Origin: an uncultured Bacillota bacterium
GTDB taxonomy: Bacteria > Bacillota_I > Bacilli_A > RFN20 > CAG-288
Direction: 5' to 3'
NCBI GenBank assembly: GCA_949284445.1
Contig: CASDVP010000005.1
Location: 1 to 64,000, forward strand
Length of the DNA stretch: 64,000 nt
Below, piece by piece: positions 23,705-32,804 of this stretch; position 1 is the stretch's first letter, and the number at the start of each line of letters is the position of its first letter. The translations under genes and the position numbers were made by a program. Below the pieces are notes generated by a model that searched no databases, was not told the origin of the DNA, and saw only the letters and a program-made list of their open reading frames with translations.

Positions 23705-24229
23705 ATGGCTTTACACAATTTAACTATTGTCGAAGGTTCTCGTCATGCTCCTAAGAGAGTCGGTCACGGTATCGGCTCTGGTATGGGCAAGACTTCAACT
23801 CGCGGTCAAAAAGGTCAAGGCGCTAGACAAGGCAGAAAAGTGCCTGTCGGTTTTGAAGGCGGTCAATTACCTTTATATCGTCGTCTTCCTAAACATGGCT
23901 TTGTCAATCACGGTCGCATCAGCTACCAAGTCATCAATTTAAAAGACTTGGAATCCCGTTTCGCTGATGGTGCTGAAGTCTCTAATTTGACATTGATGTC
24001 TTGTGGTCTCATCCACAATCTCAATGCTCCTGTTAAGATTTTAGGCACTGGCGAACTGACTAAGAAATTGAACGTTTCTGTTCAAGCTTATTCGGAAAGC
24101 GCCAAGACTGCTATCGAAGCTAAAGGTGGTACTTGCACTGTCACTTCTTTAAAAGATGCCAGAATCGCTCTCAAAGGTAGCAAAGGTCACTGCGAACATT
24201 GTTCTTGCGAACATCACGAGGATAAATAA
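23705..24229 (+). CDS. rplO: 50S ribosomal protein L15 with Cys/His-rich C-terminus
   Basis: The core is normal L15: HAPKRVGHGIGSGMGKTSTR, GQKGQGARQGRKVPVGFEGG and NLKDLESRF. It is 174 residues rather than about 146. The last ~15 residues, GHCEHCSCEHHEDK, contain three Cys and four His within 13 positions, which looks like a metal-binding tail. The stop shares its last base with the secY ATG. Confidence 0.96.
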   Translation: MALHNLTIVEGSRHAPKRVGHGIGSGMGKTSTRGQKGQGARQGRKVPVGFEGGQLPLYRRLPKHGFVNHGRISYQVINLKDLESRFADGAEVSNLTLMSCGLIHNLNAPVKILGTGELTKKLNVSVQAYSESAKTAIEAKGGTCTVTSLKDARIALKGSKGHCEHCSCEHHEDK

Positions 24230-25569
24230 TGAAAAAGCTAGCCGCGTTTTTCCATAACAAGGATGTCTTAAATCGTATTCTCTTCACTTTTGCAGTTTTC
24301 CTTGTCTTCAGAATCGGTTCGGCTATCACGGTGCCAGGTGTTTCTGTCAATGAAGACATTTGGTCTGACACCACCAATTCCTTCTCTATACTTAACATGA
24401 TGGGTGGAGGTGCCTTACAGAATTTCTCAATTTTGGCTTTAGGCGTGTCTCCTTACATCACGGCATCCATCATCATTCAACTGTTATCAATGGATGTCCT
24501 TCCATCTCTCACGCAAATGACGAAGGAAGGCGAATCCGGTCGTAAACGTCTGAATGTAGTCACTCGTATCCTCTCTTTGGTGTTAGCGGCAGTTCAAGCA
24601 TATGGTATCATCGTCGCCCTCTCTAACAGCGATGGAATCACTCTCAGTGATGAAGGTCCCTGGGGTTATACCAAGATCATCATCTTCATGGTCGCTGGTA
24701 CGATGATGCTCAATTGGTTAGGTGATCAGATCACCGATAAAGGTATCGGCAACGGTATATCAATGCTCATCTTTGCCGGTATCATCTCTTCATTACCTTC
24801 ACAAATCACTTCAGCTTTCAGCGAATTCTTAGGCAGCCGTCTCACCACTGGTGATCCTGCCTTGATCCTTGAAGGTTCAGTTCAAATATTCATCTATCTC
24901 TTAGCTTTCTTCCTCATCATCGTCTTCGTCACTTTCATCGAAAAATCAGTTCGTAAATTACCTGTCAGTCACTCTAATACCAGCCAATCTAACGAACTCA
25001 CTTCTCAACAATCTTCATTCTTACCTATCAAAGTCAATGCTTCTTCAGTTATGCCTGTCATCTTCGCTTCATCCATCATGGTGGCTCCTTCGATTATCGT
25101 CGCTCTTTTCTCTAATGGTGAACCGCCTGCTTGGACTGAAACGTTAGAACAGGTCTTCAACTTCCAAGCTATGACTCAGATGACTGATTCCTTCTCATTC
25201 CCTTGGGGTCCGATCATCTATGCTGTCTTGATCATTCTCTTCTCTTATTTCTATTCACAGTTGCAGATCAGCCCTGAAAGAATCGCTGAAAACTTCCAGA
25301 CTTCCGGTACTTATATCACCGGTATTAAGCCAGGTGCAGAGACCGAGAGATATGTCACTAAAATCTTAGCTAGAATCACTTTTATGGGTGCTTTAGCTCT
25401 CACTGTCATCGCTTTATTACCCGTCATCCTCTCGTTGAGCGGCGCAGTTCCTTCCTCCTTATCATTAGGTGGAACAGGTGTCATCATCGTCGTCGGTGTC
25501 GCCCTTGAAATCAGCAACCAGATATCTGGTATCATGGCTGGAAACGGATATGCGGAGAGTGAACTCTGA
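24229..25569 (+). CDS. secY: Protein translocase subunit SecY
   Basis: A 446-residue membrane channel protein with ten hydrophobic helices. Family motifs are RIGSAITVPGV (helix 1), GALQNFSILALGVSPYI (plug and helix 2b region) and NWLGDQITDKGIGNGISMLI. The cytoplasmic loops contain LPIKVNASSVMPVIFASS and the C-terminal GAETERYVTKILARITF. It is translated from the rplO stop and ends 1 bp before adk, the usual spc order. Confidence 0.97.
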   Translation: MKKLAAFFHNKDVLNRILFTFAVFLVFRIGSAITVPGVSVNEDIWSDTTNSFSILNMMGGGALQNFSILALGVSPYITASIIIQLLSMDVLPSLTQMTKEGESGRKRLNVVTRILSLVLAAVQAYGIIVALSNSDGITLSDEGPWGYTKIIIFMVAGTMMLNWLGDQITDKGIGNGISMLIFAGIISSLPSQITSAFSEFLGSRLTTGDPALILEGSVQIFIYLLAFFLIIVFVTFIEKSVRKLPVSHSNTSQSNELTSQQSSFLPIKVNASSVMPVIFASSIMVAPSIIVALFSNGEPPAWTETLEQVFNFQAMTQMTDSFSFPWGPIIYAVLIILFSYFYSQLQISPERIAENFQTSGTYITGIKPGAETERYVTKILARITFMGALALTVIALLPVILSLSGAVPSSLSLGGTGVIIVVGVALEISNQISGIMAGNGYAESEL

Positions 25570-25570
25570 T

Positions 25571-26257
25571 ATGGAAAAACAGGAATTAAACATCATTTTG
25601 ATGGGGCCTCCAGCATCTGGAAAGGGCACACAATCTGAACTCATCTGTAAACAATATAACATCCCTCATATCTCTACTGGTGATATGTTTAGAACTGCGA
25701 TATCGATGAAAACCGAATTAGGATTAGAAGCCTCTAAATATATCAAAGATGGTCTTCTCGTCCCTGATGAGGTCACCATCAGTTTGGTCAAAGAACGACT
25801 GCATGCCGCCGATTGCAAAAAAGGCTTCTTGCTCGACGGCTTCCCTCGCACTATTGCACAAGCTGATAGTTTAGAAGAGCTGTTAGCTTCCGAAAATCGT
25901 CATCTCTCTTTAGTCATATTGTTAACTGCTGATGATGATGAGCTCTTATCAAGAATCAGCAATCGTCGTGTTTGTAATTATTGTGGTGCTTCTTACAACC
26001 TCAAAACTAAGAAACCGAGGATCGATGGCGTCTGTGATATCTGTTCTCATCAATTGATTCAAAGATCGGATGATCGACCGGAAAGCTTTAAAGTACGTTT
26101 AGACGATTATGAGAAGAAAACTCTTCCACTAGTGGAATATTATCGTAAGAAAGGTCTCTTGAAAGAGATACCTGCACTGAACGATATTCAAACTGTCTTC
26201 CAAGATATTCAAAAGAGTATTGCTAGTATATATGATCATTATCAAGAACAAATCTGA
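25571..26257 (+). CDS. adk: Adenylate kinase
   Basis: 228 residues; balances AMP + ATP and 2 ADP. P-loop GPPASGKGTQ (about 13-22), STGDMFR and LLDGFPRTIAQA are conserved. The LID carries a four-Cys zinc site (CNYCGASY and VCDIC), as in Gram-positive long-type enzymes. The frame is open back into secY; ATG 25571 is right for MEKQELNIILMGPP. Overlaps map by 26 bp. Confidence 0.96.
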   Translation: MEKQELNIILMGPPASGKGTQSELICKQYNIPHISTGDMFRTAISMKTELGLEASKYIKDGLLVPDEVTISLVKERLHAADCKKGFLLDGFPRTIAQADSLEELLASENRHLSLVILLTADDDELLSRISNRRVCNYCGASYNLKTKKPRIDGVCDICSHQLIQRSDDRPESFKVRLDDYEKKTLPLVEYYRKKGLLKEIPALNDIQTVFQDIQKSIASIYDHYQEQI

Positions 26258-27032
26258 GCAAGAAAAAATGAAAATCGTCGGGCAAAAGCTTGGGCAAGTC
26301 TTCGATCGGCTTGCTCAAGAAATCAAGCCTGGCCGATCCACTTACGAGATTTCCAAAAAAGCTGAAGAGTTTTTGCGGGAAGTCGGTTGCCGTCCCACCT
26401 TTAAAGGATATGAAGGATTCTCTGGGGCTGTATGCACCTCAGTGAATGATATCCTCATTCACGGCATCCCTTCTAAGCATGTCATCTTAAAGGATGGCGA
26501 TATCCTCTCGATCGATATGGGTAATGTCGATGAAAGCGGATATCAAGGTGACGCTTGTCGCACCTATGCAGTTGGAAGTATCTCCGATGAAGCGAAAAGG
26601 CTCATCCGCTGCACCGAAGAATGCTTCTTTGAAGCCTTAAAAGTCTGTTATGTCGGAAGACATCTCTATGAGATATCGATGGCCATTCAAAAAGTCGCTG
26701 ATAAATATGGCTATAAATTAGTCAAAGACTTCGGCGGTCATGGATTAGGAAAAGAGATGCATGAGGACCCATTCATCTATAACTACTATTCACCTGAATT
26801 AGGCTTAGGTCCCTTCCTCAGAGCAGGCATGTGTTTGGCTATCGAACCGATGGTCATGAGCGGAAGTGATGAATATATCACTTTACCTGATGGTTGGGGA
26901 ATACAATCCCGCGATCATCGACTCAACGCTCATTATGAGAATGATGTTCTCATCACTGAGAATGGACCGGTCATCCTCTCAGTGGATAACCAAGTAAAAA
27001 TGAGACTGAAAGATTTGGAGAAACAAGCATGA
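26232..27032 (+). CDS. map: Methionine aminopeptidase, type I
   Basis: 266 residues. The five metal ligands of the pita-bread fold are visible: two Asp in [16 protein letters not shown], His in [13 protein letters not shown], Glu in AIEPMVM and Glu in [10 protein letters not shown] chose ATG 26232 ([14 protein letters not shown] matches the family start MIICKTPRELEIMR). It starts inside adk, and its stop overlaps infA by 4 bp. Confidence 0.95.
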   Translation: MIIIKNKSEQEKMKIVGQKLGQVFDRLAQEIKPGRSTYEISKKAEEFLREVGCRPTFKGYEGFSGAVCTSVNDILIHGIPSKHVILKDGDILSIDMGNVDESGYQGDACRTYAVGSISDEAKRLIRCTEECFFEALKVCYVGRHLYEISMAIQKVADKYGYKLVKDFGGHGLGKEMHEDPFIYNYYSPELGLGPFLRAGMCLAIEPMVMSGSDEYITLPDGWGIQSRDHRLNAHYENDVLITENGPVILSVDNQVKMRLKDLEKQA

Positions 27033-27250
27033 GCAGAGAAGATTTCATCAAGATGGAAGGTGTCGTCGTTGAAACATTACCGGCTGAAAAGTACTCGGTA
27101 AAACTTGAAGGCGGTGGTGCTGTGATCAGAGCGCGCATATCCGGAAAGATGCGTATGAACAAGATTCGTATCTTACCAGGCGATCGTGTCACAGTTGAAA
27201 TCTCTCCCTATGATGTCACCAATGGTTGCATAGTTTACCGATATAAATAA
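27029..27250 (+). CDS. infA: Translation initiation factor IF-1
   Basis: 73 residues with an OB fold; [40 protein letters not shown] and the end [15 protein letters not shown] are the IF-1 signatures. It overlaps map by 4 bp (ATGA). Confidence 0.97.
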   Translation: MSREDFIKMEGVVVETLPAEKYSVKLEGGGAVIRARISGKMRMNKIRILPGDRVTVEISPYDVTNGCIVYRYK

Positions 27251-27262
27251 GGAGAAAAGACT

Positions 27263-27376
27263 ATGAAAGTAAGAGCTTCTGTCAAGCCTATCTGCGATAA
27301 ATGCAGAGTTATCAAACGTAAGGGACGTGTTATGGTCATCTGCTCCAACCCTAAACATAAGCAGAGACAAGGTTAA
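27263..27376 (+). CDS. rpmJ: 50S ribosomal protein L36
   Basis: A 37-residue [23 protein letters not shown], then [17 protein letters not shown]. The zinc ligands (CDKC, C27 and H32) are all present. Ribosome binding site AAGGAGAAAAG. Between infA and rpsM, the standard place. Confidence 0.97.
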   Translation: MKVRASVKPICDKCRVIKRKGRVMVICSNPKHKQRQG

Positions 27377-27393
27377 GGAAAGGATATAAGAAT

Positions 27394-27768
27394 ATGGCTA
27401 GAATTGCTGGCGTTGATATTCCTAATGATAAGCAACTCGTTTATTCGCTTCGCTATATCTATGGAATCGGATTAACAACTGCTAAAAAGATTTGCCTCGA
27501 TGCTAAAGTTGATGGCACTAAGAGAGTCAAGGATTGCAGTGAGGAAGAACTCACCGCTATCCGTAATCAAGTCTCTCACTATGTTGTCGAAGGTGATTTA
27601 CGTCGTGAAGTCTCGATGAACATCAAGAGATTAGAAGAAATCGGTACTTATCGCGGTCAAAGACATAAGAGAAATCTTCCTTGCCGTGGACAAAGAGATA
27701 AGACCAATGCAAGAACTTGCAAAGGTCCTAGAAAGACTGTTGCTAACCACAAGAAAGCAACTATGTGA
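27394..27768 (+). CDS. rpsM: 30S ribosomal protein S13
   Basis: 124 residues; [32 protein letters not shown] and the C-terminal [20 protein letters not shown] match S13, which contacts the P-site tRNA. Confidence 0.97.
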   Translation: MARIAGVDIPNDKQLVYSLRYIYGIGLTTAKKICLDAKVDGTKRVKDCSEEELTAIRNQVSHYVVEGDLRREVSMNIKRLEEIGTYRGQRHKRNLPCRGQRDKTNARTCKGPRKTVANHKKATM

Positions 27769-27779
27769 GGTGAGAAAAA

Positions 27780-28196
27780 ATGGCTGATAAGAAAACTACC
27801 GCTAAAAGCGGAAAGAAGACTACTATTAGAAAGAAGAAGAGCAAACTTAATTTCACTAAGGGTGTCGCTCATATTCACGCATCTTATTCCAACACTATCG
27901 TCTCTATTTCTGACGAGACAGGTAAAGTTATCGCTTGGGCTTCCTCTGGCACCTGCGGTATGTCTGGCTCCAGAAAATCCACTCCTTTCGCCGCTCAAGT
28001 CGCTGCATCCACTGTTGCTAAGAGTGTCTTAGATAGAGGTTTAAAGAGTGTTGATGTCGAGATCAAGGGACCTGGTCCGGGTCGTGAAACAGCTGTCAGA
28101 GCTTTAGAAGCTAGCGGCTTAAAGGTCACTTCCATCTCTGATGTCACTCCGATTCCTCACAATGGCTGCCGTCCTCCCAAGAGACCTCGTGGTTAA
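27780..28196 (+). CDS. rpsK: 30S ribosomal protein S11
   Basis: 138 residues; [39 protein letters not shown] and the end [13 protein letters not shown] are S11 signatures. A short lysine-rich N-terminal tail precedes the core. Confidence 0.97.
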   Translation: MADKKTTAKSGKKTTIRKKKSKLNFTKGVAHIHASYSNTIVSISDETGKVIAWASSGTCGMSGSRKSTPFAAQVAASTVAKSVLDRGLKSVDVEIKGPGPGRETAVRALEASGLKVTSISDVTPIPHNGCRPPKRPRG

Positions 28197-28216
28197 TAAA
28201 ATAAAGGAGAACTTAT

Positions 28217-29185
28217 ATGAGAGAATTTAGAAAACCATCATTTACGATCGATAAATCTGATGTCACTTCTACTGTTGGCAAATTCGTCATTTCTCCTCTT
28301 GAACAAGGATATGGTATCACTATCGGTAACGCTCTAAGAAGAGTCATGTTATCTTCTTTACCGGGTGTCGCTGTCTCCTCTATTCAAGTCGAAGGTGCTA
28401 CACACGAATATTCACCTTTAGAAGGCGTTGTTGAAGATCTAACTCAAATCGTCCTCAACATCAAAGATTTGGTTTTGCATGATGGTTTAGATACTGATCA
28501 TGAAATTCCACCTTTGAAATTAGACGTTAAAGGCAGTGGCAAGGAAGTCAAAGCTGGTGATATCGTTTGTCCTGACATGATCGAAGTTGTCAATAAAGAC
28601 TTAATTTTATGTCATTTAGCCGAAGGTGGTCATATCAAGATGACTCTTCGCGCTACCAAAGGACGCGGCTTTGTCACCGCTGAAGAGAATAAGACCAGCG
28701 ATATGCCTGTCGGCACTATTCCTGTTGATTCTAACTTCTCTCCGATCATTAAAGTCAAGACTGATATTGAACCTGATCGTGTCGATCGTGATTCCTCTTA
28801 TGAAAAATTGGTTTTAGAAGTCACCACCAATGGTTCGATGGCTCCTCAAAATGCGATCGCTTTAGCTTCTAAAATCTTAGACGAGCACTTCAAACTCTTC
28901 GAGGACTTAGATGAAGCTGTCAAACAAGCAACCATCATGACAACCACTGAAGAAAAACCTGAAAAGAGCTATAGCACAGTCTCTTTAGAAGATTTAGATC
29001 TCTCTGTCCGTTCTTATAACTGCTTGAAGAGAAATGGTCTTAAAACTGTGCAAGATCTCTGCAATATGAAAGAATCTGAGCTGATGACCGTTCGTAATTT
29101 AGGTAAGAAATCTTATAAAGAGATCTTAGATAAATTAGCTAGTATCGGACTCTCGCTCCAACATGATGACAACATCAAAAAGTGA
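28217..29185 (+). CDS. rpoA: RNA polymerase alpha subunit
   Basis: 322 residues. The N-terminal assembly domain has PLEQGYGITIGNALRRVML and SPLEGVVEDL. The C-terminal domain (from about 250) has SVRSYNCLKRNGLKTVQDL and LGKKSYKEI, the helix-hairpin-helix that contacts UP elements and activators. Confidence 0.97.
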   Translation: MREFRKPSFTIDKSDVTSTVGKFVISPLEQGYGITIGNALRRVMLSSLPGVAVSSIQVEGATHEYSPLEGVVEDLTQIVLNIKDLVLHDGLDTDHEIPPLKLDVKGSGKEVKAGDIVCPDMIEVVNKDLILCHLAEGGHIKMTLRATKGRGFVTAEENKTSDMPVGTIPVDSNFSPIIKVKTDIEPDRVDRDSSYEKLVLEVTTNGSMAPQNAIALASKILDEHFKLFEDLDEAVKQATIMTTTEEKPEKSYSTVSLEDLDLSVRSYNCLKRNGLKTVQDLCNMKESELMTVRNLGKKSYKEILDKLASIGLSLQHDDNIKK

Positions 29186-29196
29186 GGTAACAAATT

Positions 29197-29604
29197 ATGA
29201 GTACTATCGGTAGAAAAAACGTCCATGGTAAGGGCGGTGTCCGCTTCAAGGCGGGCTATACCTCTGATAAAGAGAAAAATATGTTGAGAAACGTCGTCTC
29301 TCAACTCATCATTTCTGGACAAGTCGAAGTCACTTTGACAGTCGCTAAAAGAGCTCAACAAGAAGCTGAGCGTTTAGTCACTTATGCTAAGGTCGGCGAT
29401 TTGCATAACCGTCGCTTAGCGGCTAGCTTTGTCAGACCAGAGGGATTTGTCGATCCTAAGACCAACAAAGATGCTTTGCAAAAGCTCTTTGATGTCTATG
29501 GACCTAAATATCGCAATAGAAATGGTGGTTACACCCGCATATTGAAGACCTTCAATCGTCGTGGTGATAATGCACCCATGGCTATCTTAGCTTTCGTTGA
29601 TTAA
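29197..29604 (+). CDS. rplQ: 50S ribosomal protein L17
   Basis: 135 residues. L17 motifs are MLRNVVSQLIISGQVEVTL, the AKRAQQEAERLVTYAK helix and GGYTRILKTFNRRGDNAPM. The first ~20 residues differ from the usual MRHRKLGRTSAHR start. Last gene of the operon; a terminator follows. Confidence 0.96.
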   Translation: MSTIGRKNVHGKGGVRFKAGYTSDKEKNMLRNVVSQLIISGQVEVTLTVAKRAQQEAERLVTYAKVGDLHNRRLAASFVRPEGFVDPKTNKDALQKLFDVYGPKYRNRNGGYTRILKTFNRRGDNAPMAILAFVD

Positions 29605-29610
29605 TTTAAA

Positions 29611-29645
29611 AAAAGAGGTGGCTTCTAAACCACCTCTTTTAGTAT
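29611..29645 (+). terminator. Terminator of the S10-spc-alpha operon
   Basis: AAAAGAGGTGG / CCACCTCTTTT with an 8 nt loop (29611-29640), T-rich on both strands, so it also serves the tRNA-Thr gene on the - strand. Confidence 0.85.
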
Positions 29646-29655
29646 TTTCATCAAT

Positions 29656-29728
<73 letters not shown>

Positions 29729-29757
29729 AGCAAAAAATATCATAACAAATATAATGT

Positions 29758-30363
29758 ATGAAAGACAATGATTTAACCGATTTTTTATTAAAAATCGAGG
29801 AGTTGACCAAAGCTGGTCTCAAGTATTCGAAAGATGAGTATGCTATCGATAACTATCGCACTCTTGAAAAAGAAGTCAAAAGATATTTAGCTTTAAAAAA
29901 TATCACTTTCGAAGGGGAAAATATTTTTAAACGCAATATTTATCCGACGCCTTCAGTCTCAGTCAGAACGGTTATTTTTAGCGCTGATAGAAAGAGTGTT
30001 CTGTTAGTGAAAGAAAGGCAAGACGGTTTATATTCTCTTCCAGGTGGTTTTGCTGAACTCTCTTTATCTCCTTCTGAATCCGCTTTGAAAGAAGTCTATG
30101 AAGAAGCTGGTGTGCAAGCTAAGATTATCTCCTGTGTCGCTATCCTGGATAGATATCGTCATCAAGCAACTAAAAGCGCGCCTGAATATATCATCGGTTT
30201 TGAAGGTGAAATCATTTCGGATTATCATGAGCCGTGTTTTGAGATCATCTCTCGAGATTATTTCCCCATAGATTCTTTACCTGAATTTTCTCATAAACAT
30301 GATCCGGAACAGATGAAAAAAATAATCCGTGCTGCCAAAGATAAAAAGATGATCTTTGATTGA
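29758..30363 (+). CDS. Nudix hydrolase with N-terminal accessory domain
   Basis: 201 residues. The first ~60 are a helical domain of the kind fused to YjhB-type Nudix proteins. The Nudix domain follows: PGGFAEL (about 98) and KEVYEEAGV (about 116), the REUXEEXGU core of the Nudix box. The first Glu of the box (G-x5-E) appears to be Leu (GFAELSL), which may alter metal binding. Such enzymes cleave X-diphosphate compounds such as ADP-ribose; the substrate is not evident. A TATAAT ends only 2 nt before the ATG, and no ribosome binding site is present. Confidence 0.8.
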   Translation: MKDNDLTDFLLKIEELTKAGLKYSKDEYAIDNYRTLEKEVKRYLALKNITFEGENIFKRNIYPTPSVSVRTVIFSADRKSVLLVKERQDGLYSLPGGFAELSLSPSESALKEVYEEAGVQAKIISCVAILDRYRHQATKSAPEYIIGFEGEIISDYHEPCFEIISRDYFPIDSLPEFSHKHDPEQMKKIIRAAKDKKMIFD

Positions 30364-30412
30364 TGATTTTTGCTTGATATATAAACTATAATATTTAGAA
30401 AGGAGGTTTGTC

Positions 30413-30808
30413 ATGGAAAATAAAAGCCGTGTTATAAAGTATGCCGACTTACGAAAACAAATCTCCAATATGGATGTTTATTCTTTCGAAGATACTTCTA
30501 CCACTAAGAAAAAGCTGCCTGAGAGCTCTGCTCACAGCGCTAATTCACAAATGATTGAGAAAAAGAATGTCGATGGCATCAAGCGCAACACCCTCTCTCT
30601 ATCTATCGATGAATTGGTCAAAGAACATGAATCATATGATTCAAATAGTCAAAGAAAAGAAACTAAACATCGTTATAAAGCGATGAAAAAAGGCGAACAC
30701 AAATCTTTTTCTTTTTCGATGAGCAATCTCGCTTGGTTGATCCTCATCGTTTTATGTCTAGTCATTGCTGCTCTTATAGTTCTTGTTTTCACAGGAGTTT
30801 TTAAATGA
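30413..30808 (+). CDS. Hypothetical tail-anchored protein, 131 aa
   Basis: About 100 hydrophilic, low-complexity residues precede one strong hydrophobic helix near the C-terminus (WLILIVLCLVIAALIVLVF), so the protein is tail-anchored with its bulk in the cytoplasm. It has an excellent AAAGGAGG ribosome binding site. The stop overlaps the cmk start by 4 bp, so it belongs to the cmk-der-gpsA operon. I do not recognise a family. Confidence 0.65.
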   Translation: MENKSRVIKYADLRKQISNMDVYSFEDTSTTKKKLPESSAHSANSQMIEKKNVDGIKRNTLSLSIDELVKEHESYDSNSQRKETKHRYKAMKKGEHKSFSFSMSNLAWLILIVLCLVIAALIVLVFTGVFK

Positions 30809-31494
30809 AAAAGTTTTACTCTATAGCCATAGATGGTCCCGCAGCTAGCGGTAAATCCACAGCTGCTAAAGGTGTTGCTAAAAGATTGCATTTTTTATAT
30901 ATCGATACTGGTGCGATGTATCGAGCTTTCACTTATCACATGCTTGAAAATAACTTAGAGCCTAAAAGTGAAGAGGATGCGAAGACTCTTTTACCTTCGC
31001 TCTCTTTAAAAGAGGATAAAGAAGGACATATCTATCTCAATGGGAAAGATGTTTCTTCTGAAGTGAGAAGCTTAGAAGTCACTAATAATGTCTCCTACGC
31101 TTGCGCCCATCTATCGGTGAGAGAGAAATTAGTCGCTTTGCAACAAGAGATGGCTAAAAGTGAAAATGTTGTCATGGATGGCAGAGATATCGGCACGGTG
31201 GTTTTGCCTGAAGCCGATTTGAAGATTTATCAGATCGCATCTGTCGATGCACGTGCTAAAAGAAGATGCGATGAATTTGTGAGCCAAGGTTTAAAAGTCA
31301 CTTATGAGGAGATCAAACAAGATTTGATCAGAAGAGATTATATCGATTCTCATCGTGAGCATTCACCTTTAAAACCGGCAGCTGATGCTATCGTACTGGA
31401 TACTTCTTTTATGAGCATCGAAGAAGAAATAGAGGCGATAATTAAGCTTTTTTATAAGAAAGTTGGTGATTTATGGAACAATACGGAAAAGTAG
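30805..31494 (+). CDS. cmk: Cytidylate kinase
   Basis: 229 residues; phosphorylates CMP/dCMP. It has the P-loop DGPAASGKSTAAKGVA (about 10-25), YIDTGAMYRAFTY and VMDGRDIGTVVLPEADLKIY, all diagnostic. Overlaps the upstream gene by 4 bp and der by 22 bp. Confidence 0.95.
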   Translation: MKKFYSIAIDGPAASGKSTAAKGVAKRLHFLYIDTGAMYRAFTYHMLENNLEPKSEEDAKTLLPSLSLKEDKEGHIYLNGKDVSSEVRSLEVTNNVSYACAHLSVREKLVALQQEMAKSENVVMDGRDIGTVVLPEADLKIYQIASVDARAKRRCDEFVSQGLKVTYEEIKQDLIRRDYIDSHREHSPLKPAADAIVLDTSFMSIEEEIEAIIKLFYKKVGDLWNNTEK

Positions 31495-32804
31495 CTTTGA
31501 TTGGTTCTCCTTCTAGCGGTAAATCTACTCTCTTCAATCGTTTGACCGATTCGAGAAAAGAGATCACCGGTAAACAGCGCGGTATCACTCGCGATCGCAA
31601 TTACGGTGAAGGACATTGGTTAGACAAAACATTCACCCTCATCGACACGGGCGGTATAACTGGTGAAAACATTCCTTTTCAAAAAGAAGTTCAGGCACAA
31701 GTCGAGTTAGGATGCGAAGAAGCTGATGTCATCTTATTCGTCGTCGATGGGCGTGCCGGTCTCACTAATAGCGATTATTATGTCGCTAAGAAGCTCTATC
31801 CATATAAAGATAAAGTTTTATTATGCGTCAATAAAATCGACGATAACACTCTGATCAATAATTCCTTTGAATTTTATTCATTAGGATTCGGTAATCCCTT
31901 TCCGATCTCTGCTGAGCATGGATTAGGATTGGGCGATCTTCTTGACGAAGTGATCAAAAGACTTCCTAAAGCGAAAAAGAATCCCTACGAAGGTGCTTTG
32001 ACATTCGCCCTTTTAGGAAGACCGAATGTCGGTAAATCTTCGTTAGCAAATAAAATCCTCGGCTATGAGCGCGTCATCGTTTCACCGCTTTCTGGAACCA
32101 CTAGAGATAGTGTTGATATCCAATTCACACGTGATAAAAAGCGTTATGTCATGATCGATACCGCTGGTATTAAAAGACCTGGTAAAGTTGCTGAAGACTT
32201 GGATAAGTTTGCTGTCATTCGCAGCGCTGATGCTTGTAAAAGAGCTGACATCATCTTATTACTGATCGATGCTGATGAAGGCTTGGTCAGCCAAGATATT
32301 CATGTCTCATCGTATGCGATAGATAATAATAAGCCGATCATCATCATCGTCAACAAATGGGATTTGCATTCGCATGAACCGGATGCTCAGTTGAAATTCA
32401 CAAAAGAGATCAAGACTTATTTTAAGTTCTTAGATTATGCACCTGTCGTATTTTGTTCGGCTAAAAATGGCACTAATATCCATCGCATCTTTAATGCTCT
32501 TAATGAAGTCGAAGCTAATATGCATAAAAAAGTCCCGTCATCTTTGCTCAATTCAACGATCTTAAAGGCCCAAATGGATAATGAAGCCCCTGATTTTAAC
32601 GGCGGCAGATTGAGAATCTCTTATTGCACACAAAGCGATGAAGTACCTCCAACTTTTATTCTCTTTTGTAACAATCCAAATTATTTTCATTTCTCATATC
32701 AAAGATATTTAGAAAATGTCATAAGAGAAACTTTTGGTTTTGATAATTGCCCGATCAAATTGATTATCCGCGGAAAAAGAAATGGTTTAGAGGAACTAAA
32801 ATGA
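31473..32804 (+). CDS. der: Ribosome biogenesis GTPase Der (EngA)
   Basis: 443 residues with two GTPase domains in tandem and a C-terminal KH-like domain. The first domain has G1 GSPSSGKST, DTGG and NKID; the second has GRPNVGKSS, DTAG and NKWD. The first loop is less standard than the usual GRPNVGKS. Der assists 50S assembly. It starts inside cmk and its stop overlaps gpsA. Confidence 0.96.
   Translation: MEQYGKVALIGSPSSGKSTLFNRLTDSRKEITGKQRGITRDRNYGEGHWLDKTFTLIDTGGITGENIPFQKEVQAQVELGCEEADVILFVVDGRAGLTNSDYYVAKKLYPYKDKVLLCVNKIDDNTLINNSFEFYSLGFGNPFPISAEHGLGLGDLLDEVIKRLPKAKKNPYEGALTFALLGRPNVGKSSLANKILGYERVIVSPLSGTTRDSVDIQFTRDKKRYVMIDTAGIKRPGKVAEDLDKFAVIRSADACKRADIILLLIDADEGLVSQDIHVSSYAIDNNKPIIIIVNKWDLHSHEPDAQLKFTKEIKTYFKFLDYAPVVFCSAKNGTNIHRIFNALNEVEANMHKKVPSSLLNSTILKAQMDNEAPDFNGGRLRISYCTQSDEVPPTFILFCNNPNYFHFSYQRYLENVIRETFGFDNCPIKLIIRGKRNGLEELK

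Noticed and set aside
25469-25570. Long N-terminal extension of adenylate kinase
   Set aside because: It overlaps the conserved end of SecY; the protein proper starts at 25571.
29750-29757. Leaderless start for the Nudix gene
   Set aside because: TATAAT ends only 2 nt before the ATG, too close for a start at the codon; it may belong to another start site.
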